64,000 bases of DNA from Pseudomonas helvetica (GTDB lineage: Bacteria; Pseudomonadota; Gammaproteobacteria; Pseudomonadales; Pseudomonadaceae). The translations under genes were made by a program, and so were the position numbers. The notes below the pieces were generated by a model. That model did no database searches, was not told the DNA's origin, and was given only the letters and a program-made list of their open reading frames with translations. This document shows, piece by piece, positions 46,447 to 54,587 of the stretch. The stretch's first letter is position 1, and the number at the start of each line of letters is the position of its first letter. The DNA lies in assembly GCF_039908645.1 (NCBI RefSeq), contig NZ_CP150917.1:2057501-2121500 (forward strand), read 5' to 3'.

Positions 46447-46809
46447 CTAATAACCGCCACCACCCATCCCACCCATACTGCCGGATGGTTCTCTGGCCTT
46501 TTGTTGCACGTGACTCCATTCCGCGCACGTCATAAAACTCTTATGGTCGACTTTGCCTCGAGCATCGAAACTGACATTGAACGTGTGCTTTTGGCCGGCT
46601 TGCGTGAGCATGTAGTCAAAACAGGTGCCGGGCTCGACGGTGCGATCACTGATTGATAAGGGTTTGCCGCCGATTTGCTGGACTTGATCCTTGCTCATGC
46701 CCATTTCTACCTTTGCGACCAGCGGTTGCTCTCGATAGACCGATGTCTCGGAGCTGCATCCAGCCACCGCGGACAGCACGACGACCAGTGCGAATAGATG
46801 GGTGTTCAT
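46447..46809 (-). CDS. OsmE-like osmotically inducible lipoprotein
   Basis: 120 residues with a lipoprotein signal (MNTHLFALVVVLSAVAGCSS, lipobox VAGC) and a SmpA/OmlA-type domain (VEMGMSKDQVQQIGGKPLS, then GTCFDYML and a later TCAEW cysteine). The tail is Gly/Met-rich (SGSMGGMGGGGY), which E. coli OsmE lacks. ATG 46809 follows gggagc; the upstream in-frame extension to 46893 is rejected. It probably sits in the outer membrane and is stress-induced. Confidence 0.78.
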   Translation of the reverse strand: MNTHLFALVVVLSAVAGCSSETSVYREQPLVAKVEMGMSKDQVQQIGGKPLSISDRTVEPGTCFDYMLTQAGQKHTFNVSFDARGKVDHKSFMTCAEWSHVQQKAREPSGSMGGMGGGGY

Positions 46810-47118
46810 GACTGGGCTCCCGAAAGTGAGTGTCGTGAAAAAACTCTTGGGTGCATCAATAAAAGTAAAGTCGAGTTCGGTGGTGTACGCCAAATATCCT
46901 CAAGGCTGGGGCATTGGCGTGCAAGGGAAGGGCAGATAACAGGAAACCCACGCGTGGCGGGGTTTGCGACAAGAAGCAGAGCGACTTTCAGAAACGCGCG
47001 AAAGCGTTCCTTTTCGATAGGTTTGTTCTCAATACTGCAACAGTACGTTCCCTTAATTACGCTGGATGTCTACCCGGCCACACGTTACATTTGCCACATT
47101 TTATTGCAGAGAACAATT
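46810..47118. other. Divergent intergenic region between two lipoprotein genes
   Basis: About 310 bp without a supported gene. It should hold both divergent promoters. Confidence 0.4.
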
Positions 47119-47454
47119 ATGCGAGTTTTGATAGGTGCGCTTGCTGTTGCAGCGTTGGCTGGGTGCTCTTTGCCGGCTTCCTTGGTGCCGGGTGAGCCAA
47201 ATGTCAGCGAGATCACTGCCAAGGTTCCCAAGGATTACGCCCAGTGCGTTCTGCCGGCCTGGCAGCGCGAGATTCCTAAAACCACCCAGACCTCGATTTC
47301 AAACGGCTACCGGATTACTGCGCCGAGCGTTGTGACGGCCGATGAGACGCTGGATATCGTGAAGTACAAGAATGGGAGCCGCGTATCGCTGTATCAAGGC
47401 CCGCCGTGGGCCAAATCCCGCGCTCTGATGAAGTCGGTGCACGACTGTTTGTAA
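47119..47454 (+). CDS. Small putative lipoprotein
   Basis: 111 residues. The signal MRVLIGALAVAALAGCS ends in the lipobox LAGC. The mature part has two cysteines (QCVLPAWQ and VHDCL at the C-terminus) and no recognised family. ATG 47119 is preceded by agagaa. A much longer in-frame ORF from 46798 is an artefact. Confidence 0.72.
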   Translation: MRVLIGALAVAALAGCSLPASLVPGEPNVSEITAKVPKDYAQCVLPAWQREIPKTTQTSISNGYRITAPSVVTADETLDIVKYKNGSRVSLYQGPPWAKSRALMKSVHDCL

Positions 47455-47570
47455 TTCCTGCCTGATGAATTGACGTTGGAATGATGCCGGATGCGCGCAC
47501 TGCTGCTTTGGCCGTCTGTTCTGGTCACGAATGTTTATTGATTGCCTGCTTGCCAAAAAGCCGGGTCGAA

Positions 47571-47600
47571 GGGGGATGACCTGATGTCGTCCCCCTCAAT
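47571..47600. terminator. Hairpin between convergent genes
   Basis: gggggatgac and tcgtccccc surround a short loop between the lipoprotein gene and the DUF4337 gene. Confidence 0.5.
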
Positions 47601-47604
47601 AAAC

Positions 47605-48183
47605 TCATAGATGCAACCACGCCAGCGAACCCAGCACGACGCTAATGCCAGCGGCACTGTACGCGACCCGTTTCAGCCACTCCTTACGCGTCAACAAAGT
47701 GATCGCTGCCAGCGAAATGGCAATCTGAATCGCCGTCATTGCCTGTGCCCAACGGTGATGCTGATGCAATACCAATTCTGATTTTTCATCCCACTCGCGA
47801 GCTTCTGCTTCGAGGGCTTCCGCTTTCTTGCGCACTTCTTCTTTTTCGGTTTTGTAGCGTTGCGCTTCGGCGGTGTAGTGCGCGGCATCGAGGCCGGGGA
47901 TGTGAATCGCCAGTTCAGAGAGGTTTTGTCGGCTGGATTTCGCCTGGTAGTAATTCCATTCGTTGGAGGCTTCGGTTTTTTTGATGGCGGCGTTGTTCTT
48001 GTCCATGGCCGCTTCGCTTTCCGTGGAGCCCGCCTGGTAGCTGAGCATGGCACCGATGGTTGCCATGATCGCCGTCATCACCGCTATCTTGCTGGCGAAA
48101 CTGTCCCCTCGGGCCTGGGCGTGTTCGGTCGCGTGTTCCAGATGCTTTTCGTGGGGGCTGGGGACTTCGAAGTCTTCAGTCAT
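47605..48183 (-). CDS. DUF4337 membrane protein
   Basis: 192 residues. An N-terminal helix with HEKHLEHATEHA precedes one membrane segment (SKIAVMTAIMATIGAMLSY), then a long charged coiled coil (about 85-150; EVRKKAEALEAEAREWDEK) and two C-terminal membrane helices. This layout fits the DUF4337 family. ATG 48183 is preferred to the ORF start at 48216. Function unknown. Confidence 0.8.
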   Translation of the reverse strand: MTEDFEVPSPHEKHLEHATEHAQARGDSFASKIAVMTAIMATIGAMLSYQAGSTESEAAMDKNNAAIKKTEASNEWNYYQAKSSRQNLSELAIHIPGLDAAHYTAEAQRYKTEKEEVRKKAEALEAEAREWDEKSELVLHQHHRWAQAMTAIQIAISLAAITLLTRKEWLKRVAYSAAGISVVLGSLAWLHL

Positions 48184-48249
48184 GGCTGTGAGTCTGCAGG
48201 AGTGAATAGGTATCAAATTGTAACTGGAGTGGATGTCTAAGGCGCTATC

Positions 48250-49155
48250 TCAATCATCCTGCCCATCCGGACTTGCATACCGCTGCAACCCTTCAACCAG
48301 CGCGTCGAAGGTCGCGCGGCATCGCGGGCTATTGCGCAAGTCTTCATGCATGGTGACCCAGGTGTCCAATCCCAGCGAAAACGTCGTCGACAGCACGCGT
48401 TGCAATGCTGCATCACGCTTGGCCAGCGGAACCTGGCAGAAGCCGATACCGGCCCCCGCGCGTATCAATGCCAGCTGCGCCAGATCGCTGTCGCTGCTCA
48501 GTGAGAAGAGCTGGCGGTCAATGCCTTTGATGGACTTGGTGATATTGCGGATAAAGGCGTTCGGCTGGTCGTAGCCGATGATCGAATGGCCGGCCAGTTC
48601 GTTGAGGTCGCGCGGCATGCCATGTTGGTTCAAGTACTCGGCACGCGCATGTAGCCCAAGTTCGATTTTACCGATCCGACGTGCCACCAGCTGCTCTTGG
48701 CGGGGGCGCATCATGCGCACGGCGATGTCGGCTTCGAGCTGCAAGAGATCGACCACGCGGTTAGTCAGTACGAGTTCTACTTTTAACGCCGGGTGTTGTT
48801 GGCGAAGCCGGGTGATGATGGGTGGCAATACTTCGACGCCAATCACGTCGCTGGCTGAAATACGGACAATCCCGTGTACAGCCGCGCCTTGACTTGAGGC
48901 GGCTCGCTCAATCGAGGCCGCTGTACTTTCCATGGTTTGTGCGTGGGCGCGCAGGGTCAGTGCCACTTCGGTGGGCATCAGCCCTGTTTGTGATCGTGTA
49001 AACAAAACGACATCCAGCGCTTTTTCGAGCGCGGCGATGTGCCGGCCGACCGTTGGCTGTGTGATGCCGAGCAAGCGCGCCGCGCCCGACAGCGATCCTT
49101 CATTGAGTACGCCCAGGAAGGATCGATAGAGCTCCCAACCAATATTCGATGCCAT
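48250..49155 (-). CDS. LysR-family transcriptional regulator
   Basis: 301 residues with an N-terminal helix-turn-helix (SLSGAARLLGITQPTVGRHIAAL) and a LysR substrate-binding domain. It is divergent from the epimerase-like gene at 49249 across a gap of about 93 bp, so it probably regulates that gene. Effector unknown. Confidence 0.9.
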   Translation of the reverse strand: MASNIGWELYRSFLGVLNEGSLSGAARLLGITQPTVGRHIAALEKALDVVLFTRSQTGLMPTEVALTLRAHAQTMESTAASIERAASSQGAAVHGIVRISASDVIGVEVLPPIITRLRQQHPALKVELVLTNRVVDLLQLEADIAVRMMRPRQEQLVARRIGKIELGLHARAEYLNQHGMPRDLNELAGHSIIGYDQPNAFIRNITKSIKGIDRQLFSLSSDSDLAQLALIRAGAGIGFCQVPLAKRDAALQRVLSTTFSLGLDTWVTMHEDLRNSPRCRATFDALVEGLQRYASPDGQDD

Positions 49156-49248
49156 GCATAAATGTATAGCGTCCCGCTGATCTTCTGCAATTTATCTATA
49201 GCGCCCATTCGCTCAGTATCAGCCCTCTATAACCTTGAGGTGTCGGGC

Positions 49249-50238
49249 ATGAACAGCAATAAAGTGCTGGTACTGGGAGCGACAGGAGGGATTGGCGGGG
49301 AAGTGGCGCGTCAATTGAAAGACGCCGGTTGGGAGGTGTGCGCACTAACACGTCATCTCGAAAAAGCTGTCGATCAACAAGTGGACATCACGTGGTTACT
49401 CGCTGATGCGCTGAATCGGCAGGAGGTTATCGAGGCCGCGAAGGGCTGCTCGGTGATTGTGCATGCGGTCAATCCGCCGGGCTATCGTCGATGGCCGGAG
49501 CTGGTGTTGCCGATGCTCGACAACACCATCGCTGCGGCCGTGGTCGAGGGTGCAACCATTGTGCTGCCCGGTACGGTTTATAACTTTGGCCCTGATGCTT
49601 TTCCGGTATTGCATGAAGACTCACCACAGCAGCCGCTTACCCGAAAAGGCGCTATTCGGGTGGAGATGGAGCAGCGCTTGCGCAAGGCTGCTGACAAGGG
49701 GGCTCGTGCGTTGATCGTTCGCGCCGGAGATTTTTTCGGGCCGCGAGCCGGTAACAACTGGTTTTCCATGGGCTTGATCAAGCCGGGGAGACCCGTCAAC
49801 GCAGTGAGTTATCCAGGTGAGCAGGGCGTTGCTCACCAGTGGGCCTATCTGCCTGACGTTGCGCGGAGCATGGTCGAGTTGCTGGAGCGGCGCACCACAC
49901 TCCAAGCCTTCGAAAGATTTCATATGGCTGGTCATCTGGATACCGACGGTACCCGAATGAGCCGTGCTATCCAGCGTGTTGTTTATCGGCACGCGGGCAT
50001 GGAGCCGCGAGTGACAGCGTTCCCGTGGTGGTTGCTGACACTGGCTTCGCCTTTTGTCGTGACCTTCCGTGAAATGCTGGAAATGCGTTATTTATGGCGC
50101 ACGCCAGTGCAGATGGACAATGCGCGATTGATCGAGGTGCTGGGGCGCGAGCCGCATACGCCGTTGGATGAAGCTGTCGAAGCGGCGTTGCTGGGCATGG
50201 GGTGTATCCGTCGAGACGGCTTGGCGACTTTTTCCTGA
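49249..50238 (+). CDS. NAD(P)-dependent epimerase/dehydratase-family protein
   Basis: 329 residues of the extended/atypical SDR fold. The nucleotide-binding motif is VLVLGATGGIGGEVARQL, near the N-terminus. The usual YxxxK is not clear, as in NmrA-like or atypical SDR proteins. The C-terminal part contains a WWLLTLASPFVVTF stretch. The start is ATG 49249 after ttgaggt; an in-frame extension to 49162 is rejected. Likely controlled by the divergent LysR gene. Confidence 0.87.
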   Translation: MNSNKVLVLGATGGIGGEVARQLKDAGWEVCALTRHLEKAVDQQVDITWLLADALNRQEVIEAAKGCSVIVHAVNPPGYRRWPELVLPMLDNTIAAAVVEGATIVLPGTVYNFGPDAFPVLHEDSPQQPLTRKGAIRVEMEQRLRKAADKGARALIVRAGDFFGPRAGNNWFSMGLIKPGRPVNAVSYPGEQGVAHQWAYLPDVARSMVELLERRTTLQAFERFHMAGHLDTDGTRMSRAIQRVVYRHAGMEPRVTAFPWWLLTLASPFVVTFREMLEMRYLWRTPVQMDNARLIEVLGREPHTPLDEAVEAALLGMGCIRRDGLATFS

Positions 50239-50271
50239 TGCAAGAACACTAACAGGTGTCTTCATTGGCGG

Positions 50272-50466
50272 TCACTGACCGACTTGAGTTTCGCAGACAA
50301 AGTAATTGCTCTTTCGATTCTTGGCGGTGAGATCGATCGTCAGCTTTTTGGCTGCGGCCATGCATTGTTTGTAAGCATCAGCGTGTACCCAGTGTTCCAC
50401 GGGTATCACCTGGCAGTCAGTGCGGGAGGCGTCAGTGCATAGGTACAGCAGCAAAAATACCGTCAT
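50272..50466 (-). CDS. Small secreted or membrane hypothetical protein
   Basis: 64 residues. An excellent aggagg ribosome site lies 4 nt before ATG 50466. A short hydrophobic start (MTVFLLLYLC) is followed by a polar domain with three more cysteines (TDCQV, YKQCMAA, FVCETQ), suggesting disulfides after export. No family recognised. Confidence 0.68.
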   Translation of the reverse strand: MTVFLLLYLCTDASRTDCQVIPVEHWVHADAYKQCMAAAKKLTIDLTAKNRKSNYFVCETQVGQ

Positions 50467-50582
50467 ACGACCTCCTGTGCACCCAACATCAAAACCGCGG
50501 GATGAACTTAGTCCTTAGTATGTATGTCTCTCCAGCTTCAGCCAGCAGCATGGCTGACACTCAGTCAATAAAGGAATGCCAC

Positions 50583-50903
50583 GTGATCATAACCACCACC
50601 CAATCCATCGAAGGTCGTCAGATCGCAGCCTACCTGGACATTGTCAGCGCCGAATCCGTGCAGGGCATCAACGTTGTGCGGGATATGTTCGCCGGAATGC
50701 GGGATTTCTTCGGCGGGCGTTCCCAGACGTTGGAAAGGGCGTTGAAGGAGGCGCGAGCCCAGGCAACGGATGAGCTCAAGGAGCGTGCGCAGAGTCTTCG
50801 GGCGGATGCGGTGGTCGGGGTGGACTTCGAGATCAGTATGCCCTCGGGCAGGGGCAGCATGCTGGTGGTGTTTGTGACCGGAACGGCGGTGACGCTCAAA
50901 TAG
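50583..50903 (+). CDS. YbjQ/UPF0145-family protein
   Basis: 106 residues matching the YbjQ family, a small pentameric fold of unknown role. Motifs include TTTQSIEGRQIAAYLDIVSA at the N-terminus, RDMFAGMRDFFGGRS and RADAVVGVDFEI. GTG 50583 follows aagga by 7 nt and gives the family's usual length of about 105; the ORF extension to 50502 has no ribosome site. Confidence 0.88.
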   Translation: MIITTTQSIEGRQIAAYLDIVSAESVQGINVVRDMFAGMRDFFGGRSQTLERALKEARAQATDELKERAQSLRADAVVGVDFEISMPSGRGSMLVVFVTGTAVTLK

Positions 50904-51092
50904 GCTGATTGACGTTTTATCTGTCAGAAACAGGTAGAGGAAGTCAGAGGCTTTTCCTGGCCGTTCGTCGGGTGTTGCGCATTTGAATCATTGGTCTGGG
51001 AATGACCGGCTAGTCTCAGAAACCTTGGAGGTCGGTATTTTTTTAGGCAATCAATTGCTTGCCGGTATCGATCTGTCTGGAGGGACTGATAG

Positions 51093-51284
51093 ATGAGCAT
51101 TCCTTACATTGAAGATGATGGCGCTGAGTATCCGGTCAACAATTGTGTGCAATGTGGCCAGACGGATTATGTGGCGGGGTTTGGTGAAACACCGACCAAA
51201 CCGGGCAAGGCCAGGCTGCCTGCGGTGACAAAAAACACCGCAAAGCCGTTTATGCCCAAGGTCTCCGTGCCTGTACGCAAGTAA
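51093..51284 (+). CDS. Small CxxC hypothetical protein
   Basis: 63 residues. tggagg lies 11 nt upstream of ATG 51093. One CVQC pair near residue 18 could bind metal or thiol; the C-terminal half is Lys/Pro-rich and probably disordered. A terminator follows directly. No family recognised. Confidence 0.62.
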   Translation: MSIPYIEDDGAEYPVNNCVQCGQTDYVAGFGETPTKPGKARLPAVTKNTAKPFMPKVSVPVRK

Positions 51285-51300
51285 TTGAAAATTAGACTGA

Positions 51301-51326
51301 CCCCGCCATTGAGCGGGTTTTTTTTG
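51301..51326 (+). terminator. Terminator of the CxxC protein gene
   Basis: cccgc/gcggg stem followed by eight Ts. Confidence 0.88.
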
Positions 51327-51651
51327 TGAGTGGTGTCTGAGCGTGTGGAGTGGTGCAGGAGGTTAGTGGGAGCTTGTGACGTGTCATGCGCGGTATCAAC
51401 ATTATTGATTTTCGGGCGTTTCTTTCACGCTTCTTTCACAAGCATATCCGTAGGCTCAACTCATCCGTTAAAAAGCAATTCCATTAGCCCGTCTCCCCAG
51501 CGGGCTTTTTTTTTGCCTGCGATAAAACTCTTTGCGTATAAACTGTCCAACCCTCGCGCTCATGAGGGTTGGGCCGGTTCTTTGACTGAACCGACGGCCT
51601 TTTTAAGCATCCGGTTTTTTACTAATCAGTACCCTTTTTGAGGTTCATGTC
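51327..51651. other. Intergenic region with an extra terminator
   Basis: At 51486-51515 agcccg/cgggct runs into nine Ts, a second strong terminator with no gene before it. The ORF at 51330-51641 spans this terminator and is rejected. A small RNA between 51327 and 51515 is possible. The promoter of the glycine-zipper gene should follow it. Confidence 0.45.
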
Positions 51652-51996
51652 ATGCGTTTAACTTTGCCTGCTCTGGTTCTGGGTCTTCTGGTCGCTCAAG
51701 GCGCAATGGCCGGTGATGGTAGCGCAGCGCTCGGCGGCGGCCTGGGTGGTGCGCTGGGTAATGTGGTCGGTCAGAAGCTCGGTGGCAGCACCGGCGCGGC
51801 GATCGGTGCAGGCGTTGCAGGCGCGGCAGGCAGTGCTGCCGGCGCGAAAAAGGGCCATCGCGCTAAAGCAGCAATCGGCGGTGGTGTAGGCGCAGCGGGT
51901 GGTTCGGTCATCGGCAACTCGCTGGGCGGCAAGACCGGTTCCGCCATTGGTGCTGGCCTTGGTGGCGCAGCCGGCGGCGCGCTCATGGGCAAGTAA
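51652..51996 (+). CDS. Glycine-zipper outer membrane-type protein
   Basis: 114 residues. A signal peptide (MRLTLPALVLGLLVAQGAMA) precedes a region made almost wholly of glycine-zipper repeats (GGxxG, GAAIGAG, GSVIGNSLGG). Two near-identical repeat halves are separated by a basic KKGHRAKAA linker. Probably envelope-located. It has its own terminator. Confidence 0.82.
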   Translation: MRLTLPALVLGLLVAQGAMAGDGSAALGGGLGGALGNVVGQKLGGSTGAAIGAGVAGAAGSAAGAKKGHRAKAAIGGGVGAAGGSVIGNSLGGKTGSAIGAGLGGAAGGALMGK

Positions 51997-52023
51997 GCGC
52001 ACTGGTTCCAGCGATACGATTTG

Positions 52024-52052
52024 AAAAAGCCCGGCTGATTGCCGGGCTTTTT
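52024..52052 (+). terminator. Terminator of glycine-zipper gene
   Basis: aaaaagcccggc and gccgggcttttt are perfect 12-bp arms. Confidence 0.9.
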
Positions 52053-52127
52053 CGTTTTGGGTGACTCGACCCCTGGCACCCCATGCTAGTGCGCTACCTG
52101 AATCCAGAGCCTGCAATGACCCGGACT

Positions 52128-52454
52128 TCACAACTCCAGCTGATCAGCCCTGATCCCGAACGCCATGGCGATCTTTTCCCGAGTGGCGCGGCGCGGTTTG
52201 TTCACCGCCTCCTGCTGGGCGAACGCAGGTTGTGAAATTCCCATCCGCTTTGCGACTTCTTCCTGCGTCAGGTTCAAGTGTTCACGCCAGGCGCGGATTG
52301 GGGTGGCGCCGTCGACAATACGACTGACCACCTGATGAGGAATCAGCTCGGTGTCGCCGTGTTGAGCGACATATTGCTGGTAGGGGATGACCACAAAGGC
52401 TGGCTCACCGTCCGGGCCGTTGATGATTTGTATGTCAGTAGGTGCGTTCGTCAC
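52128..52454 (-). CDS. XRE-family antitoxin
   Basis: 108 residues from GTG 52454, which follows agagg by 9 nt. The N-terminal part (DGEPAFVVIPYQQYVAQHG) resembles Phd-type antitoxins, and the C-terminal part is a Cro/CI helix-turn-helix (LTQEEVAKRMGISQPAFAQQE). It overlaps the end of the toxin gene by 20 nt, giving a toxin-first, translationally coupled pair as in higBA. Confidence 0.82.
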   Translation of the reverse strand: MTNAPTDIQIINGPDGEPAFVVIPYQQYVAQHGDTELIPHQVVSRIVDGATPIRAWREHLNLTQEEVAKRMGISQPAFAQQEAVNKPRRATREKIAMAFGIRADQLEL

Positions 52455-52689
52455 GTTTTTTGACCTCTTGAATGCTGACCACCTGGACCGAGCCGTCCCA
52501 GTCAAACAGAACCCGGTAGTTACCGACTCTCAGGCGATACCCGCAATTGTGCAGGGCCAGCGCCTTGACGTTGATTGCGTCGGGCATGCGCTCCAACTGC
52601 GTTACGGCATCGCGGATTTGCACCCGGTGCTCCGTGTGTACCCTGAGCAGTTGCTTTACGGCTTTGCGGGTCCAGTAGATTTCGTTCAT
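52435..52689 (-). CDS. RelE/ParE-family toxin
   Basis: 84 residues starting MNEIYWTRKAVKQLLR, with the family core LERMPDAINVKAL, YRLRVGNYRVLFDWDG and the C-terminal VVSIQEVKKRDERTY. The conserved R-x-x-Y-R-V-L-F block and length fit RelE mRNA interferases. It is the first gene of the pair, upstream of its antitoxin. Confidence 0.85.
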   Translation of the reverse strand: MNEIYWTRKAVKQLLRVHTEHRVQIRDAVTQLERMPDAINVKALALHNCGYRLRVGNYRVLFDWDGSVQVVSIQEVKKRDERTY

Positions 52690-52729
52690 GAGAGCTTAAT
52701 AAGTCTTCCATAAGTTGTGCAATGATTTT

Positions 52730-52745
52730 CTTATATTTCTATAAG
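52730..52745. promoter_or_regulatory. Candidate operator of the toxin-antitoxin pair
   Basis: CTTATA-TTTC-TATAAG is a perfect inverted repeat about 40 bp upstream of the toxin start in an AT-rich promoter. CTTAATAAG at about 52695 repeats the same CTTA/TAAG halves. It likely binds the antitoxin. Confidence 0.5.
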
Positions 52746-52945
52746 TGACAGTGCGGCGCTTTCCCTGCGCTCACTACACACCCTAGGCCGTGATCTGAGG
52801 GGGAGGTGCGGCAAACAGTTGCCGCATGTGAGCCGCGCTCGTTATGCTGCTGTGCCCTTTGGTCGATCCTTTTTTCGGTCGATCAAGGCACTGGCCGTAC
52901 CTGAGCCGCTTCCCGGAATGTTGTGTTGATAACGGATCAGATGCG

Positions 52946-53638
52946 ATGAATGCACCGCTCGACTTCGGCCCGATCAAGGCCGTGATTTTCGATATGGATG
53001 GTCTGTTGCTCGATACCGAGGGTATCTACACCGAGGTCACGCAAATCATTGCTGAACGCTACGGCCGAACTTTCGACTGGCACATCAAGCAGAACATCAT
53101 CGGCCGCGGTGCTGGCGATCTGGCGCGCTATGTCGTCGAGGCGCTGGAGCTGCCGATCAGCGCCGAAGAGTTTCTGCTGATCCGCGAGCCATTGATGCGT
53201 GAACGTTTCCCGCGTGCGCTGGCGATGCCGGGGGCGCAGGAGCTGGTTCAGCATTTGAAGGCGAACAATATTCCGATTGCCGTGGGCACCAGCTCTTCGA
53301 GTCAGTCATTCGGGCAGAAAACCACCTTGCATGGCGATTGGTTTGCGCTGTTCGACACCATTGTGACCGCTGATGATCCTGAGGTCGGCGCGGCCAAGCC
53401 AGCGCCGGATATTTTCCTCATCGCTGCGCAACGCTTGGGGGTGGCACCGCGCGATTGCCTGGTGTTTGAAGACTCGCCATTTGGCGTCACAGCAGCAAAA
53501 GCGGCGGGAATGACCGCGATTGCCGTACCGGATGCGGCCATGGCCGACGAAAAGTACGCGCATGCCGACAGCATTCTGCGTACGTTGAAAGCGTTCCAAC
53601 CGCACACCTACGGCTTGCCGGCACTCGAACAGGTGTAA
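52946..53638 (+). CDS. HAD-superfamily sugar or nucleoside phosphatase
   Basis: 230 residues. The HAD nucleophile motif is FDMDGLLLDTE (D16, D18), motif II is GTSSSS, and motif IV is CLVFEDSPFG. A helical cap lies between. The whole fits the YniC/pseudouridine-5'-phosphatase-like branch (subfamily IA). ATG 52946 has ggatc upstream; the extension to 52844 is rejected. A strong terminator follows. Confidence 0.9.
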   Translation: MNAPLDFGPIKAVIFDMDGLLLDTEGIYTEVTQIIAERYGRTFDWHIKQNIIGRGAGDLARYVVEALELPISAEEFLLIREPLMRERFPRALAMPGAQELVQHLKANNIPIAVGTSSSSQSFGQKTTLHGDWFALFDTIVTADDPEVGAAKPAPDIFLIAAQRLGVAPRDCLVFEDSPFGVTAAKAAGMTAIAVPDAAMADEKYAHADSILRTLKAFQPHTYGLPALEQV

Positions 53639-53656
53639 CGAACGCTGAACGACAAA

Positions 53657-53697
53657 ACGCCGGGCAACCTGATCAAGGGTTGCCCGGCGTTTTTTTA
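53657..53697 (+). terminator. Terminator of HAD phosphatase gene
   Basis: cgccgggcaacc and ggttgcccggcg form a 12-bp stem followed by seven Ts. Confidence 0.92.
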
Positions 53698-53715
53698 TGC
53701 TGCAAAAAAGCTGAA

Positions 53716-54462
53716 TCAGGCGCCAAAACCACCGTCGATGCTCAGGCTGGCACCGGTGATGTAGCCGGCCTCCGGGCCGACCAGGTAAGCAACGAAACTG
53801 GCGATCTCGGCGGCGGTGCCATAACGACCAACAGCCATCAAAGGAATCAGGCTCTCGGCGAAATCACCGTGGGCCGGGTTCATGTCGGTATCGACCGGGC
53901 CAGGCTGCACGTTATTGATGGTGATGCCGCGCGGGCCCAGGTCGCGGGACAGGCCTTTGGTCAGGCCGACCAGCGCCGCCTTGCTCATGGCGTAAGGGCC
54001 GCCACCGGCGAAGGGCATGCGGTCGGCGTTGGTGCTGCCGATGTTGATGATGCGACCGCCTGCGGTCATGTGTTTGGCCGCTTCTTGAGTCGCGATGAAC
54101 ACACTACGTACGTTGATCGCCAGGGTTTGGTCGAAGTCTTCGAGTTTGAAGTCTTCCAGCGGGGCGACGGCCAGCACACCGGCGTTGTTGACCAGAATAT
54201 CGAGGCGACCAAAGGTTTCGACGGTGCTGTTGACGGCATTGCGAATGGCGGCCGCATCAGCGCTGTCGGCCTTGATGGCCAAAGCTTTACCGCCGGTAGC
54301 AGTGATGCTGTTTTGCAATTCTTCAGCCTTGGCAGCCGAGCTGACGTAAGTGAAGGCAACCGCTGCTCCTTCAGCGGCCAGGCGTTTGACGATGGCGGCG
54401 CCGATACCGCGGGAACCGCCCTGGATCAGAGCTACTTTACCGCTGAGGTTCTGAGTGGTCAT
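53716..54462 (-). CDS. Short-chain dehydrogenase/reductase
   Basis: 248 residues of the classical SDR family. The cofactor motif is QGGSRGIGAAIV, NNAG is present, and the catalytic residues lie in INIGSTNADRMPFAGGGPYAMSKAA (S, Y, K). The substrate is not evident. ATG 54462 follows ggaga by 5 nt. It is divergent from a LysR gene at 54588, its probable regulator. Confidence 0.9.
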   Translation of the reverse strand: MTTQNLSGKVALIQGGSRGIGAAIVKRLAAEGAAVAFTYVSSAAKAEELQNSITATGGKALAIKADSADAAAIRNAVNSTVETFGRLDILVNNAGVLAVAPLEDFKLEDFDQTLAINVRSVFIATQEAAKHMTAGGRIINIGSTNADRMPFAGGGPYAMSKAALVGLTKGLSRDLGPRGITINNVQPGPVDTDMNPAHGDFAESLIPLMAVGRYGTAAEIASFVAYLVGPEAGYITGASLSIDGGFGA

Positions 54463-54587
54463 GTCTATCTCCAAAGTCCCGAGGCGAAATGTCTCGGTTG
54501 ATGGAGCCTAGTATCGATACTGGATTACCCCCTGTGTAGACGGTCATTGCTATAGTCTGTGTAAACCAGAAGTTTATAGTGGCGACC

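Noticed and set aside
46798..47118. Long N-terminal extension of the 47119 lipoprotein gene
   Set aside because: It removes the lipoprotein signal peptide from the N-terminus and overlaps the OsmE-like gene start.
51330..51641. 103-codon ORF
   Set aside because: It spans a strong rho-independent terminator and lacks a ribosome site.
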